This document shows positions 14,313 through 17,160 of a stretch of 17,160 nt of DNA, piece after piece (positions within the stretch are counted from its first letter, which is position 1; the number at the start of each line of letters is the position of its first letter). A program made the translations under genes and the position numbers. The notes under the pieces are model-generated. The model saw only the letters and a list, made by a program, of their open reading frames with translations, ran no database searches and was not told the origin of the DNA. The stretch is from JBBRMW01 sp038239365 (lineage in GTDB: Bacteria; Chloroflexota; Anaerolineae; Aggregatilineales; UBA2796), in assembly GCA_038239365.1 (NCBI GenBank), contig JBBSEU010000107.1, forward strand, positions 1 through 17,160. The letters are read 5' to 3'.

Positions 14313-15563
14313 CTACTTCTTTTCGGCTGCCAGTTCGGTTATGACCTTAGAAATATCCGTATAGGCCGCATCAGGCGTTTTCTTACCATCGAGCAATGCC
14401 TGTAAGGTCTTGTTCAACTCATCACGGTAAAGCTGATAGCCCGCCGGAGTAATTGGCGCGACGGCGAAGCTGCCGCTGGTTGGGTATGCCCCAACCGTCT
14501 TCCAATCGAACCCGGTCTTGTCCGAACGCTTTTCCCACGAATTGTTGAAGAGATCAGCACCACTCGAACGTGACGGCATCGGGCCGAAGCCGGTTTCAGC
14601 AACCATCTTGGCACCGGCGTCACTGGTCAGGAAGTTCACCAGTTTCCAGGCTTCAGTCGCGTGTTTGGTGTTCGCACCAACTGCCAGGCAAACGGTGAAG
14701 GTGAGGGTACCCTTCTGCTTGCCCATTGGCAGTGGCGCTGCACCCCACTTGATGTCCGGAAAGTTATTGAGCATATAAGAGATGATCCAGTTGCCTTCAA
14801 GCGTCATTGCGCCCTTCTTCTGTCCAAAGGCTTCACCCGGCCAGCCCGCGCCAACATCGGTGGACGACTTAGCACCAGCAGTGTGCAAATCCTGGAAGAA
14901 CTTGAAGGCCGCAGTGGCCGCATCTTTGTCCAGCGTAAAGTTACCTTTGTCATCATAGAGCTTGCCGCCCGCCTGAACGTACAGACTGTACCAGCGATCA
15001 AGATCGGCGTTGAAGATCAGGCCGGCCATATCCTTGCTGGAGAGCTTCTTGGTGGCGTTCAGCAGGTCGTCCCATGTCCACTTATCGGTTGGGTAAGCGA
15101 CACCGGCCTTATCAAAGGCATCTTTGTTGTATTCCAGTGCCAGGACTGAGAAATCTTTGGCCGGGCAATAGAACTTGCCATTATAGACAAAGGTATCGTG
15201 AAGCGAAGGATAAAGCCCTTCGACATTGGTCAGATTGTCTTTGGACGGAACGGCCAACACGCCCGCCTTCGCATATTCAGCCAGTTTCGATTGACCGACA
15301 TAAAAGACATCCGGGTAATCATTTGAGGCAAACGCCTGCTGAAGCTGCGTATCATATTCCGGGGGGGCAGTGACTTCAACGGTAATGTCTGGATTCGCTT
15401 TCTGGAAAGCATCAACCTGAGCTTGAACGGCCTTTGTTTCCTCAGGCGATGCGGCGATCCAATACTTGAGCTTCACGGCGTCCGCAAAGACACCCTGTGT
15501 GGCGGTCAAGCTGACCGCAATAACCATGAAAAAAACGGCGACACTTAGAACTTTCTTATACAT
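14313..15563 (-). CDS. Extracellular sugar-binding protein, family 1
   Basis: This is the soluble receptor of the sugar ABC importer. The preferred ATG at 15563 has GGGAGAT about six bases upstream and gives 416 residues. An upstream in-frame extension of 25 codons has no such site. The signal peptide is about residues 1-27 (VLSVAVFFMVIAVSLTA), with cleavage likely after GVFA. There is no lipobox Cys. The mature protein shows family 1 features: VQAQVDAFQKANPDITVEV near the N-terminus, DVFYVGQSKLAEYAKAGVL, NKDAFDKAGV with WTWDDLL, GAMTLEGNWI, and AWKLVNFLTSDAGAKMV. Trp and Tyr residues around the cleft fit a sugar ligand. The ligand cannot be named. It is the first gene of the operon, downstream of a strong promoter. 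Confidence 0.93.
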   Translation of the reverse strand: MYKKVLSVAVFFMVIAVSLTATQGVFADAVKLKYWIAASPEETKAVQAQVDAFQKANPDITVEVTAPPEYDTQLQQAFASNDYPDVFYVGQSKLAEYAKAGVLAVPSKDNLTNVEGLYPSLHDTFVYNGKFYCPAKDFSVLALEYNKDAFDKAGVAYPTDKWTWDDLLNATKKLSSKDMAGLIFNADLDRWYSLYVQAGGKLYDDKGNFTLDKDAATAAFKFFQDLHTAGAKSSTDVGAGWPGEAFGQKKGAMTLEGNWIISYMLNNFPDIKWGAAPLPMGKQKGTLTFTVCLAVGANTKHATEAWKLVNFLTSDAGAKMVAETGFGPMPSRSSGADLFNNSWEKRSDKTGFDWKTVGAYPTSGSFAVAPITPAGYQLYRDELNKTLQALLDGKKTPDAAYTDISKVITELAAEKK

Positions 15564-15790
15564 CTTTTCATCTCCCTGCGAACTAACAGAAACGATAGAC
15601 GCCCTAGCGAGTAGGGGTACTGACGCGGGCAAAACCATTTACAGAACGGTCTTCAGCCCGATAGTACATACGTAAAATTTAGGAACCGTCACCAACGCGG
15701 TTGGCAACACCTACAAAAACTGTACCTAAAATTTGCTTTCCCAAAAATCAAAAATTTACAATAGCCAAGCCCGAACTTAAACGTTTAACT
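15564..15790 (-). promoter_or_regulatory. Long leader of the sugar operon with several hairpins
   Basis: About 225 bases lie between the predicted transcription start and the ATG. Three hairpins are visible on the minus strand. One has a CGGGC/GCCCG base and an AAGACC/GGTTTT upper stem (15626-15660). One is CCCTA/TAGGG (15602-15616). The third is CCAAC/GTTGG (15692-15704). Two related AAATTTTA-containing segments flank the last of these. I recognise no known riboswitch class. There is no supported gene here. Confidence 0.4.
15777..15788. promoter_or_regulatory. Operator-like palindrome at the sugar operon start site
   Basis: TTAAACGTTTAA is a perfect 12-base palindrome with a central CG. It begins ten bases downstream of the -10, over the predicted transcription start. 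Central-CG palindromes in that position fit LacI-family repressor operators of sugar operons. No LacI-type gene is in the window, so the regulator is inferred. Confidence 0.5.
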
Positions 15791-15797
15791 AAATCGA

Positions 15798-15826
15798 ATT
15801 GTAAAGAGCTTTGTGCAAATTGTCAA
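15798..15826 (-). promoter_or_regulatory. Near-consensus sigma-70 promoter of the sugar transporter operon
   Basis: The minus strand has TTGACA (15826-15821, six of six) and TACAAT (15803-15798, five of six), separated by exactly 17 bases. Transcription would start near 15790. It lies downstream of thiD and points at the binding-protein gene. Confidence 0.75.
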
Positions 15827-15833
15827 GCATTTG

Positions 15834-15853
15834 GCACTCAGTTATTGAGGTGC
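15834..15853 (-). terminator. Weak hairpin after thiD, possible terminator
   Basis: On the minus strand GCACCTCA and TGAGTGC form seven base pairs with one bulged C and a 5-base loop. It lies about 50 bases after the thiD stop and just before the -35 of the sugar promoter. No T-run follows, so it may be a weak terminator or a regulator site. Confidence 0.3.
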
Positions 15854-15901
15854 AGTCAAATTGGTTTTAAGAGGACTTCGCGTAAAGAGAATTGGGCGTG
15901 G

Positions 15902-16708
15902 CTAGGATAGATTGTGCCAAACCGTTCCGCGCCCGTTCCCCATCTTCCAATCGGCAGCGGCACTAAGCGCGGCGGTGACGAATTCTTTGGCAAGATGTAC
16001 CGCCGTTGGCATGTCCTGACCTTTGGCGATCTCGGCGGCAATCGTGCTGGCAAAAGTGCAGCCTGTGCCGCGTGCATTCCAGACGGGTAACCGCGGCGCA
16101 CGAAACTCGTAGAATTCGCGGCCATCATACAGCAGATCAACGATTTCATCGCCTGTCGCGGCGTGTCCACCCTTGACCAGCACCCAACGCGATCCCATGT
16201 CGTGCAGTATTTGCGCCGCGATATACATATCTCCGGCGGCATCGATGCGGCGGCCTGTCAGCAATGCGACTTCATCCAGATTCGGTGTAATGATCAACGC
16301 TTGTGGAAACAAATCCCGGATATAAGCGCGATCTGCTTCACTATCCAGCAAGCGGCGGCCATCGCCCGCGACCATCACCGGATCAACGATCAGGTTAGTC
16401 ACTTTGTAGTGTTGCATCTTTTCGGCAACCAACGTGATCACTTCGCCTTTGAGCAGCATCCCGGTTTTTACCACATCCGCGCCAATATCGCTTAGTACGC
16501 TGTCGATTTGTGCGCCGATCAGTTCGGGCGAAAGGGGTTGAAGCGACTGAATGCCCATCGAGTTCTGCGCCGTGACAGCGGTCAACGCGGACAAACCGTA
16601 GACGCCGCGCGCGGCATATGTTTTGAGATCAGCCTGAACGCCCGCCGCCCCACTCGAATCGGATCCGGCGATGGCTAACACACGCGCCGGACGTGGGCTG
16701 TCAATCAT
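15902..16708 (-). CDS. thiD: Hydroxymethylpyrimidine / phosphomethylpyrimidine kinase
   Basis: ThiD phosphorylates HMP and then HMP-P to HMP-PP in thiamine synthesis and salvage. The 268-residue length is typical. The family motifs run in order: IAGSDSSGAAGVQADLKT (13-30), VKTGML, VDPVMVAGDG, ITPNLDEVALLTG, WVLVKGGH, and the anion-hole and catalytic loop ARGTGCTFAS with its GTGC cysteine. The ATG overlaps the carA stop by four bases (ATGA), which indicates translational coupling with a pyrimidine/arginine gene. No thiamine riboswitch could sit directly upstream, because carA occupies that DNA. No other thi genes are in the window. Confidence 0.95.
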   Translation of the reverse strand: MIDSPRPARVLAIAGSDSSGAAGVQADLKTYAARGVYGLSALTAVTAQNSMGIQSLQPLSPELIGAQIDSVLSDIGADVVKTGMLLKGEVITLVAEKMQHYKVTNLIVDPVMVAGDGRRLLDSEADRAYIRDLFPQALIITPNLDEVALLTGRRIDAAGDMYIAAQILHDMGSRWVLVKGGHAATGDEIVDLLYDGREFYEFRAPRLPVWNARGTGCTFASTIAAEIAKGQDMPTAVHLAKEFVTAALSAAADWKMGNGRGTVWHNLS

Positions 16709-17160
16709 CGCGTGGTCTCTTGCTTGTGTGCAACCAGCGTCATAAATTCATCGAATAGGCCAAGCGCATCATGCGGGCCGGGCGCGGCTTCAGGGTGATA
16801 CTGTACGCTGAACATCTGCAACCGATCACAACGCAAGCCTTCGATGCAATCATCGTTCAGGTTAACGCGCGTCACGGTCACATCATCGGGCAATGTGCCC
16901 GCCGTCACTGCGAAGCCGTGATTGTGAACGGTGATTGTGACCGCGCCATTTTCAGGATCGATCACAGGTTGATTCATACCACGATGCCCGAATTTCATCT
17001 TGTGAGTGCTGCCGCCAAGCGCCAAACCGATCAATTGATGCCCCAAACAAATACCGAACATCGGCACTTGCCCGGACAAATCGCGGATCGCGTCAATGGC
17101 ATAGGTTACGGCAGCCGGATCGCCCGGCCCGTTGGACAGGAATACGCCGTCGGGTTGATA
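16705..17160 (-). CDS. carA: Carbamoyl-phosphate synthase small subunit, C-terminal part
   Basis: CarA is the glutaminase that feeds ammonia to CarB to make carbamoyl phosphate for arginine and pyrimidines. The reading frame is open to the right window edge, so the N-terminal part lies outside. The visible 151 residues are most of the class I glutamine amidotransferase domain. They start with PDGVFLSNGPGDP, then MFGICLGHQLIG with the nucleophile Cys, GHRGMNQPV, NHGFAV, and VQYHPEAAPGPHD with the catalytic His and Glu. An internal TTG at 17079 is not the true start, because the homology continues upstream of it. The stop overlaps thiD by four bases. carB is not immediately downstream, unlike the common carAB order. 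Confidence 0.95.
   Translation of the reverse strand, partial: YQPDGVFLSNGPGDPAAVTYAIDAIRDLSGQVPMFGICLGHQLIGLALGGSTHKMKFGHRGMNQPVIDPENGAVTITVHNHGFAVTAGTLPDDVTVTRVNLNDDCIEGLRCDRLQMFSVQYHPEAAPGPHDALGLFDEFMTLVAHKQETTR

Noticed and set aside
15692..15704. CCAACGCGGTTGG as a second LacI operator
   Set aside because: It is a short palindrome about 90 bases downstream of the start site and can equally be an RNA hairpin. There is no independent support, so it is kept only as part of the leader.
15701..15910. Plus-strand open frame of 69 codons in the gap between the sugar operon and thiD
   Set aside because: It lies over the promoter and leader of the sugar operon, has no clear ribosome binding site, is lysine-rich as expected of AT-rich non-coding DNA, and resembles no family I know.

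Overview
The window looks like a chromosomal segment of a bacterium in the phylum Chloroflexota, probably Anaerolineae-like. This is inferred, not proven. The hints are a mid-50s % GC content by eye, Pro/Thr-rich C-terminal tails on exported proteins, a DUF624 protein beside a sugar ABC transporter, secreted binding proteins without a lipobox, and a cdaA-cdaR pair without glmM. I see no phage, insertion sequence, CRISPR array, tRNA or rRNA. All genes have recognisable families, so this is mostly housekeeping and nutrient-uptake DNA. The less ordinary content is in regulation and in a few departures from family norms.

Plus-strand half (151-6295). An AlkB-type DNA/RNA demethylase of lower GC is followed by a probable operon starting at an extended -10 promoter (817-822): argF (ornithine carbamoyltransferase), a 742-residue TPR protein, cdaA (membrane diadenylate cyclase making c-di-AMP) and cdaR (YbbR-domain regulator of CdaA). 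cdaA and cdaR overlap by one base. A GC-rich hairpin at 6313-6336 separates this run from the convergent minus-strand genes.

Minus-strand half, in transcription order from the right edge. carA (small subunit of carbamoyl-phosphate synthase, cut by the window edge) overlaps thiD (HMP/HMP-P kinase). Next is a carbohydrate ABC transporter operon: a secreted family 1 binding protein, two permeases with enlarged external loops, and a DUF624 membrane protein. It is driven by a near-consensus sigma-70 promoter with a palindromic operator-like site at the predicted transcription start. A 30-base perfect palindrome separates the binding-protein gene from the permease genes, and a T8 terminator follows the DUF624 gene. 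Then comes the high-affinity phosphate operon pstS-pstC-pstA-pstB, preceded by four 11-bp-spaced TTAA-like repeats positioned like a PhoB box upstream of a -10. Its last gene is not phoU but a membrane-anchored SBP_bac_3 protein that lacks the usual carboxylate-binding arginine.

Together the genes cover carbamoyl-phosphate and arginine metabolism (carA, argF), thiamine synthesis, c-di-AMP signalling, and uptake of phosphate and an unidentified sugar. I found no clearly novel multi-gene system. The strongest leads are the altered binding protein at the end of the pst operon, the Pho-box-like array, and the matching loop insertions in the two sugar permeases.
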